Part shown: in pieces, positions 43,015-51,117 of the stretch
Numbering within the stretch: position 1 is the stretch's first letter
How the letters are laid out: each line of letters begins with the position of its first letter
Assembly: GCF_000381025.1 (NCBI RefSeq)
Contig: NZ_KB905814.1
Coordinates: forward strand, 726,129-790,128
Source of the DNA: Streptomyces sulphureus DSM 40104
Lineage (GTDB): Bacteria > Actinomycetota > Actinomycetes > Streptomycetales > Streptomycetaceae
Length of the DNA stretch: 64,000 nt
Reading direction: 5' to 3'
The notes under the pieces: generated by a model
The model's database searches: none
What the model was told of the DNA's origin: nothing
What the model saw: only the letters and a program-made list of their open reading frames with translations
Program-made: the position numbers and the translations under genes

Positions 43015-44016
43015 ATGCCAGGCGCAATTCACGCCGAGGGCCTCGTCAAGACCTTCGGCGACGTGACGGCACTCGACGGCGTCGATCTCGACGTCCCCCA
43101 GGGCACCGTCCTCGGCCTGCTCGGCCCGAACGGCGCCGGCAAGACCACCGCCGTCCGCATCCTCACCACCCTGCTCACCCCGGACAGCGGCACGGCTTCC
43201 GTCGCAGGAGTCGACGTCCTCAAGGACCCGACGGAGGTCCGCCGGTCCATCGGCGTCTCCGGCCAGTTCGCCGCCGTCGACGAGTACCTCACCGGACGGG
43301 AGAACCTCGACATGGTCGGCAGGCTCTACCAGATGCCCGCGCGGCAGGCGAAGCGAAGAGCCGAGGAACTCCTCGACCAGTTCGACCTCGCCGACGCCGC
43401 CGACCGCACCGCGAAGACCTACTCGGGCGGCATGCGGCGCCGCCTCGACCTCGCCGCCGCACTCGTCGTCCATCCGCCCGTGATGTTCATGGACGAGCCG
43501 ACCACGGGGCTCGACCCGCGCAACAGGCAGGCGCTCTGGGAGGTGATCGAGGACCTCGTCGCCGGCGGCACCACGCTCCTCCTCACCACCCAGTACCTGG
43601 AGGAGGCCGACCACCTGGCCCACGCCGTCGCCGTCGTCGACCACGGCCGCGTCATCGCCAGGGGCACCTCGGACGAGCTCAAGGCGCGCACCGGCGGCGA
43701 ACGCGTCGAGACGGTCGTCCACGCCCAGGCCGACCTCACGCGCGCCGCCGAACTCCTCGACCGCCACGCCCTCCACGGCCCCGGCCAGGGCTCCGTCACC
43801 GTTCAGCGGCAGACCCGCCGGCTGACGGTCCCGGTGAGCGGCGGCACCAAGCTCCTCGCCGAAGTCATCCGCGACCTGGAGGCGGCCGCCATCGAGATCG
43901 ACGACATCGGCCTGCGCCGCCCCACCCTCGACGACGTCTTCATCTCCCTCACGGGCCACGCCACGGCCGAGGGCGCGCAGCCGGGCGGGGAAACCTCAGG
44001 GGAGGAGCCCAAGTGA
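43015..44016 (+). CDS. ABC transporter ATP-binding protein (DrrA-type)
   Basis: 333 aa. Walker A GPNGAGKTT, Q-loop near SGQFAAVDEYLTGREN, signature TYSGGMRRRLDLA, Walker B VMFMDEPTTGLD and an H-loop position in LTTQYLEEAD. The C-terminal extension and GVSGQFAAVDE pattern match daunorubicin-resistance DrrA-like exporter ATPases. It energises the permease encoded immediately downstream (4-base GTGA overlap). ATG at 43015 with CTGGAGTC. Probably drug or lipid-like efflux; substrate unknown. Confidence 0.93.
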   Translation: MPGAIHAEGLVKTFGDVTALDGVDLDVPQGTVLGLLGPNGAGKTTAVRILTTLLTPDSGTASVAGVDVLKDPTEVRRSIGVSGQFAAVDEYLTGRENLDMVGRLYQMPARQAKRRAEELLDQFDLADAADRTAKTYSGGMRRRLDLAAALVVHPPVMFMDEPTTGLDPRNRQALWEVIEDLVAGGTTLLLTTQYLEEADHLAHAVAVVDHGRVIARGTSDELKARTGGERVETVVHAQADLTRAAELLDRHALHGPGQGSVTVQRQTRRLTVPVSGGTKLLAEVIRDLEAAAIEIDDIGLRRPTLDDVFISLTGHATAEGAQPGGETSGEEPK

Positions 44017-44870
44017 CGGACATCGCACCGACCTTCACCAGCACGGCACCCCGCGGGAGAGGGGGGCCGGCCCAGTCCGTCCGGGACTCGCTCGTCGTCG
44101 CCAAGCGCAACCTGCTGGGGATGGTCCGCATCCCCGAGACGATCCTCTTCGCGCTCTTCCAGCCGATCATGTTCGTCGTGCTCTTCAGTTACGTCTTCGG
44201 CGGCTCCATCCAGATCCCCGGCGCCGGCCTCGACGCCGCCGCCTACCGCGAGTTCCTGATGGCCGGCATCTTCGCGCAGACCGTCACCTTCGCCACCGCC
44301 GGCTCCAGCGCGGGGCTCGCCGCCGACATGAGCAAGGGCCTGATCGACCGCTTCCGCTCGCTCCCCATGGCGCGCGGCGCGGTGCTCACGGGGCGCACCC
44401 TCGCCGACGCACTCCAGACGGCGCTCACCCTCGTCGTCCTGGCGATCGTCGCACTGCTCGTCGGCTGGCGCGTGCACGCCGGCATTCCGAAGGCGCTCGC
44501 CGGCTTCGGACTGCTGCTTCTCCTCGGCTACGCCTTCACCTGGATCGGCGCCCTCATCGGGCTCTCCGTCCGCTCACCCGAGGCGGCCACGTCCGGGGGC
44601 CTGGTCTGGCTCTTCCCGCTGACCTTCATCTCGGTCGCCTTCGTCCCCTCGCAGAACATGCCGGCGTTCCTCCAGCACGTCGCCGAGTGGAATCCGTTCA
44701 GCGCCACGGTCGTCGCCGGGCGCGAGCTCTTCGGCAACCTGCCGCCGCACTACCCGACGCCCGACGCCTGGCCGATGCAGCACCCGGCGCTCGCGTCGCT
44801 GATCTGGTCGGTGCTGATCATCGCCGTCTTCCGGACACTCGCCGTGCGGAAGTACCGCAGGAGCGCCTGA
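44013..44870 (+). CDS. ABC-2 transporter permease (DrrB-type)
   Basis: 285-aa integral membrane protein with six helices and the ABC-2 signature region: KRNLLGMVRIPETILFALFQ, MFVVLFSYVFGG, GLIDRFRSLPMARGAVLTGR and the C-terminal VAEWNPFSATVVAGRELFG. GTG start at 44013 overlaps the ATPase stop, so translation is coupled and the two form one exporter. Followed by a very strong terminator. Confidence 0.92.
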   Translation: MTDIAPTFTSTAPRGRGGPAQSVRDSLVVAKRNLLGMVRIPETILFALFQPIMFVVLFSYVFGGSIQIPGAGLDAAAYREFLMAGIFAQTVTFATAGSSAGLAADMSKGLIDRFRSLPMARGAVLTGRTLADALQTALTLVVLAIVALLVGWRVHAGIPKALAGFGLLLLLGYAFTWIGALIGLSVRSPEAATSGGLVWLFPLTFISVAFVPSQNMPAFLQHVAEWNPFSATVVAGRELFGNLPPHYPTPDAWPMQHPALASLIWSVLIIAVFRTLAVRKYRRSA

Positions 44871-44886
44871 CGGTCGGCGGGACGAG

Positions 44887-44931
44887 CACGGGAGAGGGGC
44901 GGGCCCCGCCTGGGCCCGCCCCTCTCCCGTG
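44887..44931. terminator. Very strong convergent terminator
   Basis: 20-bp perfect stem (44887-44906 with 44912-44931), 5-nt loop, between the ABC permease and greA. Confidence 0.88.
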
Positions 44932-44936
44932 GTGGC

Positions 44937-45434
44937 TCAGCCCGGGTAGGGCTTGGCCTTCAGGATGCGCACGGAGGCGAACTTGCCGTTGGGCAGCTCG
45001 TACTCCGCGTCCGTACCGACGGACTTGCCGTTCACGCCCTGGCCCAGCGGGGACTGCGGAGAGTAGGTCTCGATCTCCGAGCTGGCGTACTCGCGGGAGG
45101 CGAGGAGGAAGGTGAGGGTGTCGTCCTCGTCGCCGTCGAAGGCGACGGTGACCACCATGCCGGGTTCCACGACACCGTCGTCCGCGGGGGCCTCGCCGAC
45201 CTTGGCGTGCTCCAGCAGTTGCTGGAGCTGGCGCACGCGCAGCTCCTGCTTGCCCTGCTCCTCCTTGGCCGCGTGGTACCCGCCGTTCTCGCGGAGGTCC
45301 CCCTCTTCACGGGCCGCCTCGATCTTCTTGGAGATCTCGGTGCGTGCAGGACCCGACAGGTACTCCAGCTCCGCCTTGAGCTGGTTGTACGCCTCCTGGG
45401 TCAGCCAGGTGACGTTGTCGCTGGTCTGGGTCAC
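44937..45434 (-). CDS. greA: Transcription elongation factor GreA
   Basis: 165 aa. The N-terminal coiled-coil that enters the RNA polymerase secondary channel is visible (WLTQEAYNQLKAELEYL, AAREEGDLRENGGYHAAKEE with the acidic tip residues), then the globular domain (VTVAFDGDEDDTLTFLL, SPQSPLGQGVNGKSVGT). It rescues backtracked RNA polymerase by stimulating transcript cleavage. GTG at 45434 with GAGGAGCACCT. Monocistronic, facing the exporter terminator. Confidence 0.96.
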   Translation of the reverse strand: MTQTSDNVTWLTQEAYNQLKAELEYLSGPARTEISKKIEAAREEGDLRENGGYHAAKEEQGKQELRVRQLQQLLEHAKVGEAPADDGVVEPGMVVTVAFDGDEDDTLTFLLASREYASSEIETYSPQSPLGQGVNGKSVGTDAEYELPNGKFASVRILKAKPYPG

Positions 45435-45695
45435 AGGTGCTCCTCGTCGGTACTGGGTACAAAGCAACGCCCTACCCGGGCGTTCTGCATCCACGGGTGG
45501 GCGAAACCACGAGCTTAACAATCTGTGGGGAAAAGGGAAGAAGGACGAACAGTCAGGCAGGTTCCCCATACCCCTGCGAGACCGAGGTTTCCGGCACACG
45601 GACGCCGAACCCCGCCGAGACCTTACCCCGGACCCGCCGACGCACACCGGGACCGCGCACCCGGCGACGTCGAACCGGCCCGCGGCCGGCGTGCG

Positions 45696-46124
45696 TCAGC
45701 GCACGCTGCATCCCACCAATTCGGCGCTGGTCGCGCGCGCCGCGGTACGGACCGTCGCCACGGTGTCGACTCTGGAAGGCCCCGCCTCGACGGGCACGTC
45801 CTTCCGCCCGACCTCGGCACCGTCCTCGGAGCGGACGCGCACGGTGCAGACGCCCTCCGTCCCGGCGTCCTTGCGGACCTCCAGATGCGCCTCGGTCGCG
45901 TCGTCGGAGACGACCTTGAACTTGATCAACTCACCGCTGACGTCCTCCCCCGCGAGGTAGGACCCGCCGATCCAGACGATCAGCCCCACCATCGCGACGC
46001 CGAGCACCCCGCCGGTGATCTTCAACCGCCGATCGGTCCGCGCCTCGCGCTCGACCCGGCCCTCGGCGGGCCGCCCGGCGCGCCCGTAGCGCCCCTCGGG
46101 GACGCGTTGACGAACGTCGGCCAT
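45696..46124 (-). CDS. DUF4307 membrane protein
   Basis: 142 aa. A cytosolic Arg-rich N-terminus, one transmembrane helix (about residues 36-58, ITGGVLGVAMVGLIVWIGG) and an extracytoplasmic beta-rich domain with ELIKFKVVSDDATEAHLEV and ending VGCSVR. This is the DUF4307 pattern of actinobacteria, function unknown. ATG at 46124 with GGAGAGGA. Divergent from mca, an arrangement I recall in other Streptomyces. Confidence 0.88.
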   Translation of the reverse strand: MADVRQRVPEGRYGRAGRPAEGRVEREARTDRRLKITGGVLGVAMVGLIVWIGGSYLAGEDVSGELIKFKVVSDDATEAHLEVRKDAGTEGVCTVRVRSEDGAEVGRKDVPVEAGPSRVDTVATVRTAARATSAELVGCSVR

Positions 46125-46306
46125 GGTCGGTCCTCTCCCTGCGCGGCCCTCGCCGCACCACCGGACGGAGGGCACCGATCGGCGGCGAATGCGGATAAAC
46201 GGGGCTGGGGGAATACACAGCACCCGCTGTCGGTCACTATAGAAGTCGCCCGCGCACACCATCAGGCGGGGCCGTATGGAAAAACTGAGCCACTGGGGAT
46301 CGAACC

Positions 46307-47182
46307 TTGACTGAGCAGCTGCGACTGATGGCAGTGCACGCACACCCGGACGACGAGTCGAGCAAGGGTGCGGCGACCATGGCCAAGTACGTCGACGAGG
46401 GCGTCGACGTCTTGGTCGCCACCTGTACCGGGGGAGAGCGCGGCTCCATCCTCAACCCCAAGCTGCAGGGGGACTCCTTCGTGGAGGAGCACATCCACGA
46501 GGTCCGCAAGAAGGAGATGGACGAGGCGCGCGAGATCCTCGGCGTCCAGCAGGCGTGGCTCGGCTTCGTCGACTCGGGGCTTCCCGAGGGCGACCCGCTG
46601 CCGCCGCTGCCCGAGGGCTGCTTCGCGCTCCACGACCCGGCGGAGGCGGCGGCCCCGCTGGTCCGCCTCATCCGTGAGTTCCGCCCGCAGGTGATCACCA
46701 CCTACGACGAGAACGGCGGGTACCCGCACCCCGACCACATCATGACCCACAAGATCTCGATGATCGCCTTCGAGGCCGCCGGCGACCCGGAGCAGTACCC
46801 GGAGGCCGGCCCGGCGTGGCAGCCGCAGAAGCTCTACTACAACCAGGGCTTCAACCGGCAGCGCACCGAGGCCCTCCACCACGCGCTGCTGGACCGCGGC
46901 CTGGAGTCGCCGTACGGCGAGTGGCTGGAGCGCTGGGAGAAGATGCCGCACCGCCTGGAGCGGACGCTCACCACGCACGTCCCCTGCGCCGACTACTTCG
47001 AGATCAGGGACAAGGCGCTGATCGCGCACGCGACCCAGATCGACCCCGACGGCGGCTGGTTCCGCATCCCGATGGAGATCCAGCGGGAGGTCTGGCCGAC
47101 GGAGGAGTACGAGCTCGCCAAGTCCCACGTCGAGACCACCCTCCCCGAGAGCGACCTCTTCGCCGGCATCCGGGAGAATTGA
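46307..47182 (+). CDS. mca: Mycothiol S-conjugate amidase
   Basis: 291-aa zinc amidase of the GlcNAc deacetylase (LmbE-like) fold. It cleaves mycothiol conjugates of toxins and antibiotics to a mercapturic acid and GlcN-inositol. Zinc ligands: VHAHPDDESSKG near the N-terminus and HPDHIMTH in the middle. The length and the QKLYYNQGFNR and CADYFEIRDKALIAHATQI stretches separate Mca from MshB. Start TTG at 46307. A small membrane-protein gene follows within 5 bases. Confidence 0.95.
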   Translation: MTEQLRLMAVHAHPDDESSKGAATMAKYVDEGVDVLVATCTGGERGSILNPKLQGDSFVEEHIHEVRKKEMDEAREILGVQQAWLGFVDSGLPEGDPLPPLPEGCFALHDPAEAAAPLVRLIREFRPQVITTYDENGGYPHPDHIMTHKISMIAFEAAGDPEQYPEAGPAWQPQKLYYNQGFNRQRTEALHHALLDRGLESPYGEWLERWEKMPHRLERTLTTHVPCADYFEIRDKALIAHATQIDPDGGWFRIPMEIQREVWPTEEYELAKSHVETTLPESDLFAGIREN

Positions 47183-47186
47183 GCCC

Positions 47187-47465
47187 ATGAGCGCGATGCA
47201 GACGGCACACTCGGCACCCCTCCAGCTCGCTTCCCTCGCCAAGGAGCTCGACGAGACCAAGGTCACGCCCGGAGTCCTCGGCTTCCTCGTCTTCGCCGTG
47301 ATCGGCCTCGCGGTCTGGCTGCTGATGAAGTCCATGACCACGCACATGAGGCGGGTCGACTTCGAGGAGCAGCCGGCCGGTTCGACCCCGTCCCCGGGGG
47401 CACCCGGAGGGAGCGCCGCCGCCCGGCGCACGGCCCCGGAGGCGTCCCCGAAGACCGACACCTGA
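47187..47465 (+). CDS. Small membrane protein downstream of mca
   Basis: 92 aa: an amphipathic N-terminus, one transmembrane helix (about 29-47, [18 protein letters not shown]), then a cytosolic Ser/Pro/Ala-rich tail. ATG at 47187, 4 bases after the mca stop, so it is very likely cotranscribed. Function unknown. Confidence 0.8.
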   Translation: MSAMQTAHSAPLQLASLAKELDETKVTPGVLGFLVFAVIGLAVWLLMKSMTTHMRRVDFEEQPAGSTPSPGAPGGSAAARRTAPEASPKTDT

Positions 47466-47502
47466 CGTCATCGCCAGACGCAACCCAGACCAGGAGCGCG
47501 CC

Positions 47503-48162
47503 ATGCTGTTCGGAACCACACCCCGCCTCCCCGAGCCCGACGAGGCACTGAAGGGCCGCCCGGAGCCCGCGTTCACGGTCCCCGAGCTGCACACCGTCCT
47601 CGGCACCCCGCTCCAGGGGCCCTACCCCGAGGGGTCCGAGGTCGCCGACTTCGCCATGGGCTGCTTCTGGGGGGCCGAGCGCGTCTTCTGGCAGACGGAG
47701 GGCGTGTACACGACCCTCGTCGGCTACCAGGGCGGCTACTCCCCCAACCCGACGTACGAGGAGGTCTGCTCGGGGCTGACGGGGCACGCCGAGGCGGTCC
47801 GCGTCGTCTACGACCCGGCCGTCGTCTCCTACGGCGAGCTGCTGCGGCTCTTCTGGGAGTCGCACGACCCGACGCAGGGCTTCCGCCAGGGCAACGACCG
47901 CGGAACGCAGTACCGTTCGGCGATCTACACCCACTCGGCCGGCCAGCAGCAGGCTGCCGAGACGTCCCGCGAGGCGTACCAGTCCGTCCTCGACAAGGCC
48001 GGGCTCGGCACCATCACCACCGAGATCCTTCCGGCCGCTGACCGTCCCTTCTACGGTGCCGAAGCTGCTCATCAGCAGTACTTGGACAAGAACCCCGCCG
48101 GCTACTGCGGCATCGGCGGCACGGGTGTGAGCTGCCCCGTGGGGATCGCCTCGGCCGGCTGA
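47503..48162 (+). CDS. msrA: Peptide methionine-(S)-S-oxide reductase
   Basis: 219 aa. The catalytic motif [12 protein letters not shown] (Cys about residue 54) is followed by [52 protein letters not shown] and the C-terminal [11 protein letters not shown] with resolving-cysteine candidates. It repairs methionine-S-sulfoxide in proteins using thioredoxin or mycoredoxin. ATG at 47503 with AGGAGCGCGCC. Followed by a hairpin. Confidence 0.96.
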   Translation: MLFGTTPRLPEPDEALKGRPEPAFTVPELHTVLGTPLQGPYPEGSEVADFAMGCFWGAERVFWQTEGVYTTLVGYQGGYSPNPTYEEVCSGLTGHAEAVRVVYDPAVVSYGELLRLFWESHDPTQGFRQGNDRGTQYRSAIYTHSAGQQQAAETSREAYQSVLDKAGLGTITTEILPAADRPFYGAEAAHQQYLDKNPAGYCGIGGTGVSCPVGIASAG

Positions 48163-48187
48163 AGGCCGCCGACGCCCGCTTCCGACA

Positions 48188-48215
48188 CCGCCCCCGGCGG
48201 TCGCGTCGGGGGCGG
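48188..48215 (+). terminator. msrA terminator
   Basis: 9-bp stem (48188-48196 with 48207-48215) and 10-nt loop, 25 bases after the stop. Confidence 0.6.
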
Positions 48216-48318
48216 GCGCCTTCGTGCGCGGGGGCGCGCTCGCCGAGGCCGGCGGCAGGTGTGCGGTGGGACAGCGCAGGGCTCAGGGCCCGGCGCGGGC
48301 AAGGAGAGGTGAAGAGCG

Positions 48319-48756
48319 ATGGCGTCGCGGTCGGAGACGTTCTGGGTGCCCGTCGAGGTGCGGGGGTACGAGACGGACACGCAGGGGCACCTCAACCAGA
48401 GCGTCTATCTCCAGTACGCGGAGCACGCGCGCTGGTCGCTGCTGCGGGCCGCGGGGATCGGTCAACGGGAACTCGTCGCCGGCGGGTTGGGGCCCGTGGT
48501 CCTGGAGACGACCCTCAAGTACAGGCACGAGCTGGTGGCGGGCGACCGCACGGAGGTGAGCTGCGCCTTCGTCTGGACGGGCCGGAAGGTCTTCGAGCTG
48601 GAGCAGTGCGTGCGCAAGGCGGACGGGACGGTGGCGACCGAAGTCACCGCCAAGGGCGGGCTCCTGGACCTGGAGCGGCGCCGGCTCGTCGACGACCCTG
48701 AGGGGGCGCTGCGGAGGCTCGCCACGCACCCCGGGGTCCTCGGCGTGGAGGAGTAG
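48319..48756 (+). CDS. Acyl-CoA thioesterase (hotdog fold)
   Basis: 145-aa 4HBT-type thioesterase: VRGYETDTQGHLNQSVYLQYAEHARW contains the family's usual acidic/His pocket (TDTQGHLN), then the long hotdog helix and LETTLKYRHELVAGDRTEV strands. It probably hydrolyses acyl- or aryl-CoA thioesters; the substrate is unknown. ATG at 48319 with GGAGAGGTGAAGAGCG upstream. Stands alone, convergent to the L,D-transpeptidase. Confidence 0.88.
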   Translation: MASRSETFWVPVEVRGYETDTQGHLNQSVYLQYAEHARWSLLRAAGIGQRELVAGGLGPVVLETTLKYRHELVAGDRTEVSCAFVWTGRKVFELEQCVRKADGTVATEVTAKGGLLDLERRRLVDDPEGALRRLATHPGVLGVEE

Positions 48757-48796
48757 CGCGCGGGCGTACACACACCCCCGCGGACGTCCGGGAGAG

Positions 48797-48840
48797 CGAA
48801 GGGGCGGACGACGAGGACCGTCTCGTCGTCCGCCCCTTCG
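48797..48840. terminator. Strong bidirectional terminator
   Basis: 19-bp perfect stem (48797-48815 with 48822-48840), 6-nt loop, between the convergent thioesterase and L,D-transpeptidase genes. Confidence 0.88.
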
Positions 48841-48857
48841 GGCTCAGGACCGCCGCG

Positions 48858-50102
48858 TCAGACGGCGCTGCCGGCCTTCCACTCCGACCAGTCCATGTTC
48901 CAGCCGTTGAGGCCGTTGTCCGGCTGAACGGTGCGGTCGGGGGAGTTCTTCATCACGACGACGTCGCCGATCATGGAGTTCTCGTAGAACCAGGCACCGT
49001 CGGTTGAGCTGTTGTTGGCGCCGCGGGAGTCCTTGAGGCCGACGCAGCCGTGGCTGGTGTTGCCCGAACCGAACGGGGCGCCCCAGTAGTTGCCGTGGAT
49101 GAAGGTGCCGGAGGTCGAGAGGCGCATGGCGTGCGGGACGTCGGCGATGTCGTACCCCTCCTCGCCGTCGCGGCCGAAGCCGACCGTCTGGCCGTCCATC
49201 CGCGTCTCCTTGTGCTTCTCGGAGATCACCATCTCGCCGTTGTAGGTGGGGTTCTTGCTGCTGCCGGCGGAGATCGGGATGTCCTTGATGGTCTTGCCGT
49301 CCCTGACGACCTTCATCCGGTGGCTCTTGGCGTCGACGGTGCTCACCTGCGAGCGGCCGATGGTGAAGGTCGCCGTGGTGTCCTGGACGCCGGTGATGCC
49401 CTTGGCGCCCTGGACGCCGTCGAGTTCCATGTCGAGGGTGACCTTCGAGTTCGGCTTCCAGTAGTCCTTGGGACGGAAGTCGAGGCGGTCGTTGCCGAAC
49501 CAGTGGCCGACGACCTCCTGGCCGCTGGTGGAGCTCACCTCGATCGCCGACTGGACCGCCTTCTTCTGCGTGATCTGCTTGTCGAAGGTGATCGAGACGG
49601 GCATGCCGACGCCGACCGTCGCGCCGTCCTCGCCCGCGTAGGTGCCGATGAAGCTGTCGTCGGGCGAGACCGTGGTGAAGGTCGAGTTCTCGACGGCCTT
49701 GCGGCCCTCACCGTCCTTGGCGGTCGCCGTGATCTCGTACTTGGTGGCGCGCTCCAACTGCTCCTTGGGCTTCCAGGACTTCTTGCCCCCGGACATCTCC
49801 CCCTCGACGGTGTTGCCGCTCTGCACGGCCTTCATCGTGACGCGGACGAGTGCGCCCTTGCTCACCTTGACGTCTCCGCCGGTGTTGATGCTGGCGCTGT
49901 CGGACCCGTCCTTGGCCGAGATTTTTATTCGAGCCTCGGAGGCGTTCTCCCCGCCCTTGCCGTCATCGTTGCCGGACATCTCCGACTTTCCGCCGGAATC
50001 GTCGTCGCCGCCGAACAGACCGCACCCGCTCAACGTCAACGTACCGCCGAGCAGCACGGCCACGGCCGCGAGACCCTTGCGGTACTTCCCCACCGTCGTC
50101 AC
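48858..50102 (-). CDS. L,D-transpeptidase lipoprotein
   Basis: 414 aa. Lipoprotein signal with lipobox LSGC (Cys27), a Gly/Ser/Asp-rich linker, two immunoglobulin-like domains (about 60-275) and a C-terminal YkuD catalytic domain: FIHGNYWG (His336) and TSHGCVGL (nucleophile Cys353). It forms 3-3 peptidoglycan cross-links, with the acyl-enzyme inhibited by carbapenems in related enzymes. GTG at 50102 follows GGGAGAGG; the GTG three codons on is possible. Acts outside the membrane; single gene. Confidence 0.94.
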   Translation of the reverse strand: MTTVGKYRKGLAAVAVLLGGTLTLSGCGLFGGDDDSGGKSEMSGNDDGKGGENASEARIKISAKDGSDSASINTGGDVKVSKGALVRVTMKAVQSGNTVEGEMSGGKKSWKPKEQLERATKYEITATAKDGEGRKAVENSTFTTVSPDDSFIGTYAGEDGATVGVGMPVSITFDKQITQKKAVQSAIEVSSTSGQEVVGHWFGNDRLDFRPKDYWKPNSKVTLDMELDGVQGAKGITGVQDTTATFTIGRSQVSTVDAKSHRMKVVRDGKTIKDIPISAGSSKNPTYNGEMVISEKHKETRMDGQTVGFGRDGEEGYDIADVPHAMRLSTSGTFIHGNYWGAPFGSGNTSHGCVGLKDSRGANNSSTDGAWFYENSMIGDVVVMKNSPDRTVQPDNGLNGWNMDWSEWKAGSAV

Positions 50103-50358
50103 TGACCTCTCCCGTGTGTCCGAAGACCTTGGAACCCGAAAGGCTGCGCACACTCTGACGCCGACGAAACGGACATCCACAGCACACCTCTACACATCGA
50201 AACGCAAGCGGCGTATGACCGGTTCCACTTCCCTCGAAACTGTGCAGTAGGACACTGCTCACACGAGGAAATCGCCCATGCCGTCAAAGCCGCCGAAACA
50301 GACATTCGGGTAACTCCCGTACATATACGGGCACTACAGCGTCGGGCGGACCCCGCCC

Positions 50359-50631
50359 TCAGCCACGGTAGTCGGCGGTGGTCTCGCCGGCCTCGCCTCT
50401 GTCGACGGTCTGGTTCACGCCGTGGTCCGAACCTGGTGCGCGGGCGCCGTCAGGGGTGGCGTCGGCGGAGGGAACGAACCACAGCGCGAGGAGCAGCCCC
50501 CCGGAGACCGCGGCGGTGAGCAGCGGACGACGGTGGGTCTGCAGGGTCGAGGGTCCGACTCCGGGCACGAAGAGCACCTTCCGAGTTGCGAGGGAACCGC
50601 CGCGAGCGCGACGAACGAGCTTTCCGCGCAC
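50359..50631 (-). CDS. Small secreted or membrane-anchored hypothetical protein
   Basis: 90 aa from GTG 50631 (or GTG 50577 at VLFVPGVGPS). A basic N-terminus (RRARGG), then a hydrophobic segment (LLTAAVSGGLLLALWFVPSADA) that could be a signal peptide or anchor, then an acidic polar tail. No ribosome binding site at 50631 stands out. Coding bias is good, and the VGPSTLQTHRRPLL block looks protein-like. Unknown function. Confidence 0.55.
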   Translation of the reverse strand: MRGKLVRRARGGSLATRKVLFVPGVGPSTLQTHRRPLLTAAVSGGLLLALWFVPSADATPDGARAPGSDHGVNQTVDRGEAGETTADYRG

Positions 50632-50939
50632 CGATGTTACTTACTCGCTCCGCATGAGGGGAACCCGCGATTCCGCCCGTTCGTCCTGTGATCCGCGGGG
50701 AGTTGACGGAGCATCACTGCGACGGTCGCCGGGCGGGACGGGCGGACTCCTGACAGCGGCGTGCGGCTGCGCTTGAGCAGGCGCCATGTCAGGGTTGTCT
50801 ACAACGACTGCCGCTCACAGGGCAGTTGGCGTCGGCTCACGCTGCCGCGCCGACCGCCCCGCGTACCCGGCCGTCCATGAGGTCGGCACCCGAGGAGGCA
50901 GGGAGCAGTCTGCACGGCGGCCTCACCGAGCCGTTCCTA
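50632..50939. other. Intergenic, no gene seen
   Basis: About 300 bases between the small hypothetical gene and the serine-hydrolase stump; only shadow frames. It may contain the stump's former promoter. Confidence 0.35.
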
Positions 50940-51117
50940 CGCTCGGGTCATGCTCGCCGTCTATGCCTTTCCGCCACTGTCATGGCGCTCGTCGCGGCGG
51001 CTTCGCCGTCCACCCCGGCCGCGGCCCCCGCCGACGCCCGCGAGTCCGTGCAGCGAGACGCCGACGCGCTGCACGATGCCGGGGTCAGCGCGGTACTTCG
51101 GGCCACGGAACGGGCCC
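50940..51117 (+). pseudogene. 5' stump of a secreted serine-hydrolase gene
   Basis: A plus-strand frame reads RRLCLSATVMALVAAASPST (signal-peptide-like), then ESVQRDADALHDAGVSAVL, which I recognise as the usual mature N-terminus of Streptomyces beta-lactamase-family D-Ala-D-Ala carboxypeptidases. It then runs straight into the antisense 3' end of hutH and loses any protein character. The rest of the gene, including the SxxK site, is absent. Most likely a deletion fused the stump to hutH's downstream flank. Confidence 0.45.
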
